A stretch of 64,000 nt of DNA from Polynucleobacter bastaniensis (GTDB lineage: Bacteria > Pseudomonadota > Gammaproteobacteria > Burkholderiales > Burkholderiaceae), in the NCBI RefSeq assembly GCF_018882205.1, contig NZ_JACVOU010000005.1:186001-250000 (forward strand), in the 5' to 3' direction. Shown here piece after piece: positions 52,308 to 60,803 of this stretch. Each line of letters starts with the position of its first letter. The stretch's first letter is position 1. The translations under genes were made by a program, and so were the position numbers. Under the pieces are notes generated by a model. The model saw only the letters and a program-made list of their open reading frames with translations. It was not told the DNA's origin and searched no databases.

Positions 52308-53807
52308 ATGAACACTTCTGTTGACCAGCTGCCCCTCTTGCTTTTTAGTTCGAGAGAAGACAAAACCAATGCCCAGAGAATTTCCCGCTTGGCTAGGTCT
52401 GGTCGTTTGCGTCAAATTTATCGCGGCATTTACACCAGCGACCTCAACAGCCCACTCGAGCAAATCATTCGGCCAAATTGGCGGCAAATTACCGAATATC
52501 TGTATCCAGGCTCTGTAATAGCTTACCGTTCTGCTCATCTTTGCAAACCAGATGATAGCGGCAATGTATTTTTAGTATCTGGCAATAGAGCACGTCAAAT
52601 AGCATTTCCGGGGTTGACTCTAAATATCTTGCCAGGTCCTCCTGCAGTTCAATCGCACAAAGATTCGCTTAACGATACCCCTTATGGAAAACTCTTTATA
52701 TCCTCGGAGGCTAGGCGGCTGTTAGAGAATCTCTATAGCCGCAAAGGCTCAGATCTTCGCACTATGGGTCGCCCTTGGGTTGAGTCTTATTTAAGCAAGC
52801 TATGCACCATTCGTGGTGAACATAAGCTCAATGCACTGCGTGATGATGCTAAAGCTATTGCCCCTGAATTAGGTCTAGAGGTTCAATTTAAAACACTGAA
52901 CACGATTGTTTCGGCCTTAATGCAAACTGGTAAGGCTCGCTCTTTAAGGGCAGCTGATGCATTAGCGCGCGCAGCTGGTAAGCCTTATGATCCTGATCGC
53001 ATTGAGATCTTCGAAACTTTGTTTTCTGCTTTAAGAAAGCCTTTTCCCATCATTGAAGATCAGGCAAAAACGGGTAAAAGCGCCTTTAATTTCGCATTCT
53101 TTGAATCGTACTTTTCGAACTACATTGAAGGCACTACATTCACCGTCGAAGAGGCCTCCGAGATTATTTTCGATGGGAAAATCATTCCAAAGCGAAATGA
53201 GGACTCACATGATGTACTTGGTACCTTTAAAGCAATCATGGAGCAACCCTTTCGCTCTAAGCCTCCAAAAGATGAAGATGATTTCTTAGCGTGGCTTTTG
53301 CAATGTAATCTCCAAATACTCTCTAGTCGTCCAGATAAAAATCCAGGCGAATGGAAAGAGCAAACTAACCAAGCGGGCAATACCATTTTTGTTCACCCAG
53401 AGCTTGTAAAAGGTACTTTGCGCGAAGGATTCAAGCGCGTCGCTTTACTAGAAGACCCTTTTGCGCGCGCATTGATGGCGATGTTTGTTATTACTGAAGT
53501 ACACCCATTTATGGATGGTAACGGCCGAACTGCGCGCCTAACGATGAATACCTACCTAACTCAACATTCCGCCTCTCGCATCATTATTCCCACAGCTTAT
53601 CGTGAGGAATATTTACTGCCATTAAAAGCGCTGTCTCAAAATAATGATCCCGATCCTTTCATTCGATCCATGACTCGTGCATGGCGTTGGACTGCTGGAT
53701 TTGATTATTCGAACTTCCCGAATCTTTGGGAAAAAATGAAGGTTTGCAACGCATTTACAGACAACCCTTCACAGTATCAATTGCTTGATCCTCACGATAT
53801 AAGCTAA
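52308..53807 (+). CDS. AbiEi-like winged-helix domain fused to a class II Fic domain
   Basis: 499 residues. Residues 1-190 resemble the AbiEi antitoxin/transcription-factor family (INAQRISRLARSGRLRQIYRGIYTSD-type start, ITEYLYPGSVIAYRSAHL, EARRLLENL). Residues about 240-480 form a Fic domain with the full motif HPFMDGNGRTAR (His at about 399). An inhibitory motif SNYIEG (Ser270-Gly275) lies N-terminal to it, the arrangement of class II Fic proteins that control themselves. Fic enzymes transfer AMP or similar groups onto proteins. The AbiEi part could bind the repeats upstream. It is cargo within the head module and ends before a strong hairpin. Confidence 0.85.
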   Translation: MNTSVDQLPLLLFSSREDKTNAQRISRLARSGRLRQIYRGIYTSDLNSPLEQIIRPNWRQITEYLYPGSVIAYRSAHLCKPDDSGNVFLVSGNRARQIAFPGLTLNILPGPPAVQSHKDSLNDTPYGKLFISSEARRLLENLYSRKGSDLRTMGRPWVESYLSKLCTIRGEHKLNALRDDAKAIAPELGLEVQFKTLNTIVSALMQTGKARSLRAADALARAAGKPYDPDRIEIFETLFSALRKPFPIIEDQAKTGKSAFNFAFFESYFSNYIEGTTFTVEEASEIIFDGKIIPKRNEDSHDVLGTFKAIMEQPFRSKPPKDEDDFLAWLLQCNLQILSSRPDKNPGEWKEQTNQAGNTIFVHPELVKGTLREGFKRVALLEDPFARALMAMFVITEVHPFMDGNGRTARLTMNTYLTQHSASRIIIPTAYREEYLLPLKALSQNNDPDPFIRSMTRAWRWTAGFDYSNFPNLWEKMKVCNAFTDNPSQYQLLDPHDIS

Positions 53808-53885
53808 GTTGTAGACCAAATAGGGCTATATCTGCTGTTTTGTAGACAAAATGAGGTGCTTATGGTGCCTAAAGACATTTCTGTC

Positions 53886-53914
53886 TACATGCCACTGATT
53901 TTGAGTGGCATGTA
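53886..53914. terminator. 11-bp hairpin between the converging AbiEi-Fic and scaffold-like genes
   Basis: TACATGCCACT pairs perfectly with AGTGGCATGTA around a 7-base loop GATTTTG. No T tract follows on either strand, so it may be a weak or Rho-assisted bidirectional terminator. It marks the right edge of the cargo block. Confidence 0.6.
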
Positions 53915-53926
53915 ATTCAGACCTAT

Positions 53927-55159
53927 CTATATCCCCATATTGCCTAAATGCTGGGCAATCCGATCCATCGGGTTTTCGGAGCTAGCCAGTGGCGCACCTA
54001 AGGTGGATGTTCGCGCCCGAATAGGTTGAAGTGTCTGCAGTGGCGTGATCTTTGCGTTGGCGAAGCTAGGCTCTGGCATCCCTATTGAGTCGTAGATGGA
54101 TTCAATCGTAGATTGCCATTGCTCTGGTTTATTGGTTTGCACAAACACCTGCATGTAAAACGGATCAGTTAAATACTTGTAAAAGCATTGAGCCTTAGCT
54201 GAATGATCAATCTCATCTTCTCGAGAGTTTAAGTATTTGATGATTTGATGCTTAGCCTCTGAGATTAGTTCGGCAGGTTTCTTCTGCTTGGTAGTGAGCG
54301 CCATAGTGTTATCAACAAATTGACTCTCGATCTCATATTTACGTATGACATCTTGCAAGCTGACCACCTTAACTTGTAAATCTTCAACTTGCTTTTCTAG
54401 ATCTCGCTTTTCATTAATGATCTTTTGGATCCGTTCGCAGCCACGCTTTGACTTGATGTCGCCAGAGGCTTCTTCATTAGGCTTGTTTTTGTTCTCGGGG
54501 CTCGAATCCTCAGCTCCAGGGTTCAACACCCGATTGATGAATTCTTCTGCGCTTTCAGTCTGAATGGCTGGCTGTGGGAGTACATCTACAGTGATGGCAG
54601 CTGGTGCAGGCAATAACTCTCCCAGGTCATAAGCTTGAGGCTCTAGTTCGCCTTCAGGAGCGGTCATCATGGCAGGTACCTGCACCTCACCCTTGACTGG
54701 AGCAAAGATTGGCTCAACCTCTGAATCCTCTAACTCTTCTCCCTCTTCAATATCCTCAGATATTTGAGCAAGAGATGCGCTGGGCTTGGTTGCTTTACTA
54801 AGGTCATCAAGCAAGCTTGTGGCCTGACTTTTAGGCTCTGCTTTTTGTGCCCTGAGCGCCTTTTGCTTTTCAGCTTCCTGCTCTTTAGCTAATTTGGCAA
54901 CTGCTTGCTCTTGAGCTTTTTTTACCTTTTCTTCATCGGATGCCTTCTGAGCTGCCGCTCTTTCTGCTAACTTCAGATCACGCTCTTCTCTTGCCTTTAT
55001 TCGCCTGGCGTGTACTTCAGCCGCATGTTTGTCTTCAGCCTCTTTTCTCAAGCGCTCGCGTTCTTTTAGCTCTTCCCTATTTTGAGCTCTTTGAATGGAT
55101 CCACCATTGCTGAGAACCTCTGATTTAAAGCCAGTTACCTCATTTGCTACCTGCGTCAT
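53927..55159 (-). CDS. Scaffold-like acidic coiled-coil protein of the head module
   Basis: 410 residues, no named family recognised. Residues 20-110 form a long charged, Ala-rich helix (ELKERERLRKEAEDKHAAEVHARRIKAREERDLKLAERAAAQK). The middle (115-240) is acidic and disordered (EDIEEGEELEDSEVEPIF). A second coiled coil follows (INEKRDLEKQVEDLQVKVVSLQDVIRKYE), then a small C-terminal helical part. It overlaps the portal gene end by 20 bases and sits where scaffolding genes stand between portal and capsid genes. Scaffold function is inferred from position, charge pattern and coiled coils. Confidence 0.72.
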   Translation of the reverse strand: MTQVANEVTGFKSEVLSNGGSIQRAQNREELKERERLRKEAEDKHAAEVHARRIKAREERDLKLAERAAAQKASDEEKVKKAQEQAVAKLAKEQEAEKQKALRAQKAEPKSQATSLLDDLSKATKPSASLAQISEDIEEGEELEDSEVEPIFAPVKGEVQVPAMMTAPEGELEPQAYDLGELLPAPAAITVDVLPQPAIQTESAEEFINRVLNPGAEDSSPENKNKPNEEASGDIKSKRGCERIQKIINEKRDLEKQVEDLQVKVVSLQDVIRKYEIESQFVDNTMALTTKQKKPAELISEAKHQIIKYLNSREDEIDHSAKAQCFYKYLTDPFYMQVFVQTNKPEQWQSTIESIYDSIGMPEPSFANAKITPLQTLQPIRARTSTLGAPLASSENPMDRIAQHLGNMGI

Positions 55160-57086
55160 TGCTGATCTCCTCTTTTAATGAATTACGCTCGCTACTTATC
55201 TCGTTATTGACTCTTCGTTGCCCCTCCGAAAATAGATTGACTCCAAAGTTGGGGTCGACATATCCCTCCGCTTGCTTTTCTACATTCGGTATAAATAGAT
55301 TTGAATCGATACGATCGTCATATCGCAAGACAGTTTCCCGTAGGAGATTACGGATATGTTCGTAATCCATTCCTCTAGCTTGTAGGTTTTGAATTTGAAT
55401 TGATAGATTCGTAATTATTGGCAGGACTTTCAACCAACCTTCTTTTTCTTCTATGCCATCCGGTGCACCGGTAGTGCCCGCTCTGATTCTGAGATCGACC
55501 ATGTCAAAGATTCGATCTTTGGTAAGTGTTGGCCAGTCATAGGTTTTCTCTTTTGTGATGGTGAGTCGGCCATCGACCATGGTCGTTCTAGTAATTGGCA
55601 CACCCATATAGCGCTCTACCTGTTCACTTGTAAGTTCTTGCAATAGAATCTGGGCGCTGTATTGCGCTATCTCTTGCAGCCAATCTTCTATCTGGTCTTT
55701 GAATTCGAATACGCGTCCCGATAAGGCTCTTTGCAAAATATTGGCTTCGGTTGCTGTCTTGGGTCTGACCACTGTAGAGCGCGCAGCATCTTGCAAGCCT
55801 GTGACTTGCTCCCAGTCATAGCGCACTGCACTGGTGTCATAGACGATCGGGTCGATCTTAGGGTGACCTCTGGGAATAATCACCTGGTTAAGAGGCTTGC
55901 CTTCGGTATCGACAATTGTGATCTCGCCAAATCGAGAATCAGAATGCTTCTTGATCGTCTTCTCATTGATATCAGCAGAGGCCACCCATCCTGGAATACA
56001 AAGATCTCTATGCTGATTGAATCGATCCCGCGCTTCGTTATGCTCATCTTGTAGTCGTTCAGTTAGATCCACTAGGCTTGGACCAACAAACTGGCCATCA
56101 ACTACCTGATAAGGCAATAGAAAGAATGGATACCAGCGCTCTCCTGCCCTAGGTGGTGAATAGGGTTCCCGTAACCATTCGGTCCCGCCCTCCACCATTG
56201 TGTATACGCGCTGAGTAGTTCTATCCCAGATCTCTAGGACAGCTATTTGCTGGTCGTCTGTAACTGGTCCAGCCTCCAGTTGCATTGAGGCTAAGCGCTT
56301 GGCCTTCTTGTGCGAGGGTTCACTTTGGCCTGCTTGGTAGATCTTAGCGTTAGCGAGATTCTTTTTATATAAAGCCTCAGCCTGCGCTCGCTTCATAGGG
56401 ATAATCTGGCACATCCAATCAGCGTCGGTGTAATCCCAAAATTCGCAGACAGATGGATCAATCAGGAGGTTTTCTGTGAGGACTCTATCAATAACGAGAC
56501 CTTCAGCTGCCCAAACCTCAGATTGCTCTCGCCCTCCCAACAATTGCTCTTCTAGCTCAGAGAGCTTTTCTTCATGACGATTTCTTTGGCTAGCGTCTTT
56601 AAGATCTTGTTGGAGATCTTGTGTAGCGAGCAGGTTCTCTTGTTGATCGTTAATGCGATTCTGAATAAACGCTTCACTATAAATATCCCTCTGATACATC
56701 ACCTTTAGGATGCCGAAGCTACAGGTAAGCGCTGCCCTTACGGTCGACTTGGCTCGATTCTTGAGTTGGGCGTGTTCTAGTGCTCTATTGGTTACTTTCT
56801 CAAGGGTGCTGCAAAAGAGTTTGATATCCGCGCCCGCATGGGCTGGAGTGATTGAGATCTCTGGATTGCGCGCATAGACGTTAGGCAAGACTGCCGAGAT
56901 AGTTCCGTGAATTAGGTTGGCTCTAAGGCCGTAAAATTCCTTACCAGCAGGATCAGCATTCCAATTGAAGCCGGCGACTGTATTGCGGTTGTGCTTTACG
57001 CGCTTATGAAAGGTAGTCCAGTGAGTCCGTGCATGTTTGATGCGGGCATTCCACTTTTGTTGAAGAGCTTTGGAGTCTTGGGGCAC
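55140..57086 (-). CDS. Phage portal protein
   Basis: 648 residues. Portal-like features: an N-terminal helical region (WNARIKHARTHWTTFHKRVKHNRNTVAGFNW), a crown/wing region with YPFFLLPYQVVDGQFVGPSLVDLTERLQDEHNEARDRFNQHRD, and VTGLQDAARSTVVRPKTATEANILQRALSGRVFEFKDQIEDWLQEIAQYSAQILLQELTSEQ, the helix and stem typical of P22/T7-type large portals. It lies 48 bases after the large terminase gene in reading direction. The portal is the packaging gate at one vertex of the capsid. Confidence 0.85.
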   Translation of the reverse strand: MPQDSKALQQKWNARIKHARTHWTTFHKRVKHNRNTVAGFNWNADPAGKEFYGLRANLIHGTISAVLPNVYARNPEISITPAHAGADIKLFCSTLEKVTNRALEHAQLKNRAKSTVRAALTCSFGILKVMYQRDIYSEAFIQNRINDQQENLLATQDLQQDLKDASQRNRHEEKLSELEEQLLGGREQSEVWAAEGLVIDRVLTENLLIDPSVCEFWDYTDADWMCQIIPMKRAQAEALYKKNLANAKIYQAGQSEPSHKKAKRLASMQLEAGPVTDDQQIAVLEIWDRTTQRVYTMVEGGTEWLREPYSPPRAGERWYPFFLLPYQVVDGQFVGPSLVDLTERLQDEHNEARDRFNQHRDLCIPGWVASADINEKTIKKHSDSRFGEITIVDTEGKPLNQVIIPRGHPKIDPIVYDTSAVRYDWEQVTGLQDAARSTVVRPKTATEANILQRALSGRVFEFKDQIEDWLQEIAQYSAQILLQELTSEQVERYMGVPITRTTMVDGRLTITKEKTYDWPTLTKDRIFDMVDLRIRAGTTGAPDGIEEKEGWLKVLPIITNLSIQIQNLQARGMDYEHIRNLLRETVLRYDDRIDSNLFIPNVEKQAEGYVDPNFGVNLFSEGQRRVNNEISSERNSLKEEISNDAGSK

Positions 57087-57134
57087 ATCCTATTTATAAA
57101 TTCGAAATGGGTAACTTAAGAATTTATTTTGAAT

Positions 57135-58442
57135 TTATTCAGCAACTCTTCGAGCTCGCATCACACCATACCTCGTGGCATCCCAGGCATGATCCTCAGC
57201 ATCGGTATCTACGTCTTCTGGGTTTAATGAGTCTGGCGGTAACTGGGGAATGGTTCTTAGCCAGTGCTTACAGGTACTAAAAACTTTTAATCTTCCTTCG
57301 GCCAATAGGCGAATGATTTCTTGGGCACCATTTACTCTGCTTCTAGGTGCGTTGTAGGCCTCGGTCCATTTCACCCCTTTATCTCTAAAAATTTGACCAA
57401 TGGATCGCTCTGCTCCGATCTTGGAAAATATGGAAGGGTCAGCAAGGTTCATCCGATATTCATATCCGAGGCGTTGATCATGAATTTCAATCTTTTTGAC
57501 CTTCTCGGCCACTACCGTTGCATCTTCTCTAGTACCAGTGTTTTCTTTATCCCCATATCCATAGAGCTCTCTCCATAAGTAATAGATTCCATCATTGGAT
57601 AAAGCAAACCAGTAAACGGCATATGGCCTAGCGTATCCCCAATCCATGGAACGCCAGACCTTCCATGTTGGTGGAATTGCGAAGGGTTCTACAACGTGTT
57701 TAGAAGGTTGCCATACGCCCTCTAAGAAGCTTCCCACGTGGATATCCCAATCACCTTCTAGCCATGCCCTACGCCTGTTTGGATCGCTTAGTGACTCAAG
57801 ACTCATGAGGTAGTTGGGATCATTTTTGAGCAGGTGCGTGTTCTCATAGATAGTCGAATGTATTCGCACCCTTGGTAGTGCGCCCTCTTGTCTGATGATT
57901 TGTCCCGCCGGCATAGCTCCAATCTGAAATCTCTCCTTTACAGATGCATGACCCACTCCAAATGGATTGCAGGTGGCACGCACCATCCTTGGCATACCAG
58001 GATGAGACGACCTGCAGGTGGAATGCATTGCTTCATAGAAAGAAAGGTTTCGCCAGTTGGTTAGCTCCTCGAACCCTAGCCATGGGTATTCATGGCCGTG
58101 GTAATTCCAGTAGTCGTCCTCATTCGCTCCATAGCGAAAGTACAGCATCTCTCCTGTGGGCCACTTCCAGACGTAATCTGACTCATTGAACTTGGCGCCT
58201 GGAAAGATTTGATAGAACCAGCGTTTACTCTTGGCTACTACGTCAGCCAATTGGGGGTAAGTCAGGCGAAAGAGTGTTCCGCGCCAATGATCCCCGAAGC
58301 CTTTACCAACATGTTGGGCATAGCTCATTAACAAGGTATCGGTCTTACCTCCTCCTCTGGTGCCTTCGAGCAATACCTCATACACAGGGCACGTCAGAAA
58401 CAAAGTCTGACTGCCGGGCAATGGTGCCCAGATGGTTTTCAT
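57135..58442 (-). CDS. Phage terminase large subunit
   Basis: 435 residues. ATPase: Walker A GTRGGGKT at residues 27-34 and Walker B-like YPWLGFEELTNW. Nuclease: SMDWGYARPYAVYWF (first Asp), MNLADPSIF (second Asp) and DTDAEDHAWDATRYG near the C terminus (third Asp region), as in RNase H-fold terminases. It cuts concatemeric DNA and pumps it through the portal. It follows the small-terminase gene by 17 bases. All catalytic residues look intact. Confidence 0.92.
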   Translation of the reverse strand: MKTIWAPLPGSQTLFLTCPVYEVLLEGTRGGGKTDTLLMSYAQHVGKGFGDHWRGTLFRLTYPQLADVVAKSKRWFYQIFPGAKFNESDYVWKWPTGEMLYFRYGANEDDYWNYHGHEYPWLGFEELTNWRNLSFYEAMHSTCRSSHPGMPRMVRATCNPFGVGHASVKERFQIGAMPAGQIIRQEGALPRVRIHSTIYENTHLLKNDPNYLMSLESLSDPNRRRAWLEGDWDIHVGSFLEGVWQPSKHVVEPFAIPPTWKVWRSMDWGYARPYAVYWFALSNDGIYYLWRELYGYGDKENTGTREDATVVAEKVKKIEIHDQRLGYEYRMNLADPSIFSKIGAERSIGQIFRDKGVKWTEAYNAPRSRVNGAQEIIRLLAEGRLKVFSTCKHWLRTIPQLPPDSLNPEDVDTDAEDHAWDATRYGVMRARRVAE

Positions 58443-58459
58443 TAGTTTTGTTTAATTCA

Positions 58460-58864
58460 CTAGTGTTTTGCTTGGGCAGCTTGCTCCCACTCATCTATGC
58501 TCATAGCGCTTGGCACGACTAGGACCCCACTTTGTAGGGGTGCGCCATCTTTGCCAGTGTGCTCAATGGCTGATAGGCGTGGATGTACATAAGGTGCAGC
58601 GTGCCTTCCTACAGTAGCAGCCATGTTCAGAAGCTTTATGCGAGCTTCATTTGCTAATGTCTTGTCGCCAAGTTCCTCTTCTTGAACATTGCTAGCTTCT
58701 TCGTATAGCTGGTGCATCACCTTCATCATGACCTCTAGAGGTGTGATCCCCTGGGTAGCAACAGCCTCAGCAATCTGGCGGGTACGCTTAGTTAGGCTGC
58801 CAGTCTTGCGACCAGCCCCCGGCCTTTTCCCTCCTTTTGATTTCTTTTGATTGTTTTCAATCAT
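58460..58864 (-). CDS. Phage terminase small subunit-like protein
   Basis: 134 residues. GGKRPGAGRKTGSLTKRTRQIAEAVATQGITPLEVMMKVMHQLYEEA is the usual Gly/Arg-rich DNA-binding start of small-terminase proteins, followed by a helical core (ANEARIKLLNMAATVGRHAAPYVHPRLSAIE). It recognises the packaging site and hands DNA to the large subunit. It overlaps the upstream gene by four bases and is directly followed by the large subunit gene. Confidence 0.85.
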   Translation of the reverse strand: MIENNQKKSKGGKRPGAGRKTGSLTKRTRQIAEAVATQGITPLEVMMKVMHQLYEEASNVQEEELGDKTLANEARIKLLNMAATVGRHAAPYVHPRLSAIEHTGKDGAPLQSGVLVVPSAMSIDEWEQAAQAKH

Positions 58865-59103
58865 GGGGTCACAGTTGGTTCTTTGATGAGCTTCAAAAGA
58901 TGGGGTTGCAATGCGACTGAATCACCAATGGGCTCATCAAACTCGATGATGATTCTTTGGAATAAGTCATGACGGCTTTGGGCTCCGCGATGCTTTACGA
59001 CGGTACCTACGCGCCCACTTGGGGTCTTCACTTTTGATCCAATGGGAAAGTCCTCCATGTCCAGGCGGTCAATGACGCCCGCAATGGGTTGATTAGTTTG
59101 CAT
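58861..59103 (-). CDS. Small KOW/SH3-like hypothetical protein
   Basis: 80 residues. FPIGSKVKTPSGRVGTVVKHRG looks like a KOW or SH3-type barrel, as found in nucleic-acid-associated proteins; the rest, FQRIIIEFDEPIGDSV, completes the barrel. The frame is open to 59154, but ATG 59103 has GGAGAAG just before it. It overlaps the replication-type gene by 11 bases and the terminase small subunit gene by four, so it is part of the same coupled run. Confidence 0.75.
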   Translation of the reverse strand: MQTNQPIAGVIDRLDMEDFPIGSKVKTPSGRVGTVVKHRGAQSRHDLFQRIIIEFDEPIGDSVALQPHLLKLIKEPTVTP

Positions 59104-60034
59104 TGGACTTCTCCATAGTTTCTGCGCGCTCTTTTCGCTTGTGTAGTTCGGCAAAGATTCGGGTTTTGAAGGAATCGTAGCTTTCAGAGCCTTGGGCCTT
59201 CATCGAGAGCTCCCTGCCTTTGGTGTCTATGCCCTCATTGGTCTTCCACCAGGCGTCTTCGTCTGCGCTAGCAGCTTCTGCCTTCTTACGCGCCCCTTTG
59301 AGTATGGCCAAGACATAGCCAGCATTGATGGGGGTTGGGTTTGAGACTTTCATGCGCGTTTCCTTTGCTGTGGCAATCGCCTCTGCCACTTCGGCTTCCG
59401 TTACCCCAAGATTGACGATGTCTCGTATGCGGTAGTCGTCTACGGCTATAGCTCTACCCTCCTTGCTGATCATGGCTGCAAAGCTTTTGTATTTTTCGAT
59501 ACGCTCCTGAAAAACTTTTTCTTCGTCCGTTGGAATGGGTGGTCCTTGGGGAATTTTTTCCTTTTCACCCCCATTGTTTTGTTTGCCTGGTGTATGGAGA
59601 TTGGTTACTGGTGACTGGTGTTTGGTGTCTGGTGAGCAATGCGTTCGCATTGCGGTCGCATTGCGAACGCATCCAATATTTGGGGTGATTTCTGGTTGAT
59701 GCTCATCTGATGGAAATGATTGCCATCTGCCTTCTGCACTCCGCCTAGCCTTGAGTTGCTTGTCTTTAAAGCGGGCAATTTCATGATCGCAGCGCTCTTG
59801 TCTCCAGCCATCATCAGTAAGGGTAAAAAATTCATTGAGGACGGAGACAACTGCATTTTTTTCTTCTTTTGACCTGGCGTTAATTAATCTTTGCACTAGC
59901 TTCACATCTAACGGCATTGGTTTTTCTGTGGCGTAGTACTTTCTGATGAGGCGGCTATAAGTTGCATCTTCTATGAATGTAAGATGCGCAGTCGCTTCTG
60001 CGTAATCTCCAATGTGATGCTCGTAGTAATTCAT
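59093..60034 (-). CDS. DUF1376 domain protein (phage replication-type)
   Basis: 313 residues. NYYEHHIGDYAEATAHLTFIEDATYSRLIRKYYATEKPMP and WRQERCDHEIARF are typical of DUF1376, a domain of phage replication-initiation-like proteins that resembles a winged helix. A disordered linker (about 115-180) and a C-terminal helical part (EERIEKYKSFAAMISKEGRA, VNLGVTEAEVAEAIATAKETRMKV) follow. The frame extends to 60085, but ATG 60034 directly precedes the conserved domain. It is the first gene of the leftward head operon, under the promoter at 60092-60120. Confidence 0.82.
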   Translation of the reverse strand: MNYYEHHIGDYAEATAHLTFIEDATYSRLIRKYYATEKPMPLDVKLVQRLINARSKEEKNAVVSVLNEFFTLTDDGWRQERCDHEIARFKDKQLKARRSAEGRWQSFPSDEHQPEITPNIGCVRNATAMRTHCSPDTKHQSPVTNLHTPGKQNNGGEKEKIPQGPPIPTDEEKVFQERIEKYKSFAAMISKEGRAIAVDDYRIRDIVNLGVTEAEVAEAIATAKETRMKVSNPTPINAGYVLAILKGARKKAEAASADEDAWWKTNEGIDTKGRELSMKAQGSESYDSFKTRIFAELHKRKERAETMEKSNAN

Positions 60035-60091
60035 CTCGATTTGTCTCCGTGTAGTTCTTTTTCTTGCGTGCAATATTTTTTGCAAGAGATG

Positions 60092-60120
60092 AATCTAACA
60101 ATCGGAAAGCGTATCGTCAA
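60092..60120 (-). promoter_or_regulatory. Candidate promoter of the leftward head operon
   Basis: On the minus strand TTGACG (60120-60115), a 17-base spacer and TAGATT (60097-60092) give a sigma-70-like promoter. The start would be near 60085, with a 50-base leader including the TGCAA/TTGCA inverted repeats. Confidence 0.6.
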
Positions 60121-60378
60121 ACGCGTTTTTTCTGAATTTTTCTTTAATTTATTTATTCATCAATTCTCTGTAATCCATGTTTGAGAAATTTGTGAGAATG
60201 ATTTTATTTATCTGAAGTGTTTGTTGATCTATATATGTCCACCACTCTCTTTGCGCTATCAGAATCTTCTGACAGGGCTGTAGCCATTTATTTATATGGC
60301 TTGTGTCACTTCTATGAATAAATATTTTTTTGTAGTCAAAAATTAATATGCGTCTTCAAAGTGGGTATTGACATTTGA

Positions 60379-60407
60379 TTGACCACCAAAATTTCATTGA
60401 CTACATT
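60379..60407 (+). promoter_or_regulatory. Candidate promoter of the alpA operon
   Basis: TTGACC (60379-60384), a 17-base spacer and TACATT (60402-60407) form a sigma-70-like promoter with a start near 60414, about 50 bases before the 36-residue ORF. A TTGACA at 60369-60374 is an alternative -35 but has no matching -10. Confidence 0.6.
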
Positions 60408-60464
60408 GCACTTCAGCAGCACACAAAACGATTCATAACAAAACACAATAGGAGATTAAATTAA

Positions 60465-60575
60465 ATGGTGGCATTTCGTTTGTATAGCTTGTATCGATCT
60501 TATGGATACACAAAAATGAGTTCTGCAAAGATGGCATTGCAGGTTTATCGTAAAAATGTAAAACGCGCCCGCTAA
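60465..60575 (+). CDS. Small basic 36-residue protein upstream of alpA
   Basis: An AGGAG site lies nine bases before the ATG. The product reads MVAFRLYSLYRSYGYTKMSS and ends KNVKRAR; it is rich in Tyr, Lys and Arg and has a net positive charge. The stop lies ten bases before the preferred alpA ATG, so the two are likely translated together. It is too short for family assignment; a leader peptide or small DNA-binding partner of AlpA are the options. Confidence 0.55.
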   Translation: MVAFRLYSLYRSYGYTKMSSAKMALQVYRKNVKRAR

Positions 60576-60585
60576 GGAAATGATC

Positions 60586-60795
60586 ATGAATGACATCACA
60601 TCCAGGGATATGAACGTGACCTTAATGCGAATTCCTCAAATTCTGAAAATGATGCCGATTTCTAAATCTAAGTTTTGGCTCATGGTGCAGAAAGGTGAAT
60701 TTCCAAAACCGATCAAAATTGGCAGGTCATCCTTTTGGACGTTTGAGCAAGTTCAGACTTTTATTGGGGAAAGGGCAAGGCAATCCACCAATTGA
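60586..60795 (+). CDS. alpA: AlpA-family transcriptional regulator / excisionase
   Basis: 69 residues. The MerR-like helix-turn-helix reads RIPQILKMMPISKSKFWLMVQKGEFPKPIKIGRSSFWTFEQVQTFIGERAR, the AlpA signature. These proteins activate integrase genes or act as excision factors in P4-type elements and satellites. AAGGAA lies six bases before ATG 60586, so this start is preferred over ATG 60580. The downstream leader can fold over the next gene's ribosome binding site (60804-60868). Confidence 0.88.
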   Translation: MNDITSRDMNVTLMRIPQILKMMPISKSKFWLMVQKGEFPKPIKIGRSSFWTFEQVQTFIGERARQSTN

Positions 60796-60803
60796 AAAAT
60801 GGC

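Larger units (their letters stand above)
60035..60464. other. Divergent control region between the head operon and the alpA operon
   Basis: This 430-base gene-free, AT-rich stretch holds a leftward promoter near 60092-60120, a rightward promoter near 60379-60407, and an inverted repeat CTTGC (60063-60067) / GCAAG (60082-60086) with nested TGCAA / TTGCA, which overlaps the leftward transcript start and could be an operator. I see no convincing origin repeats or small gene in the rest. Confidence 0.65.
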
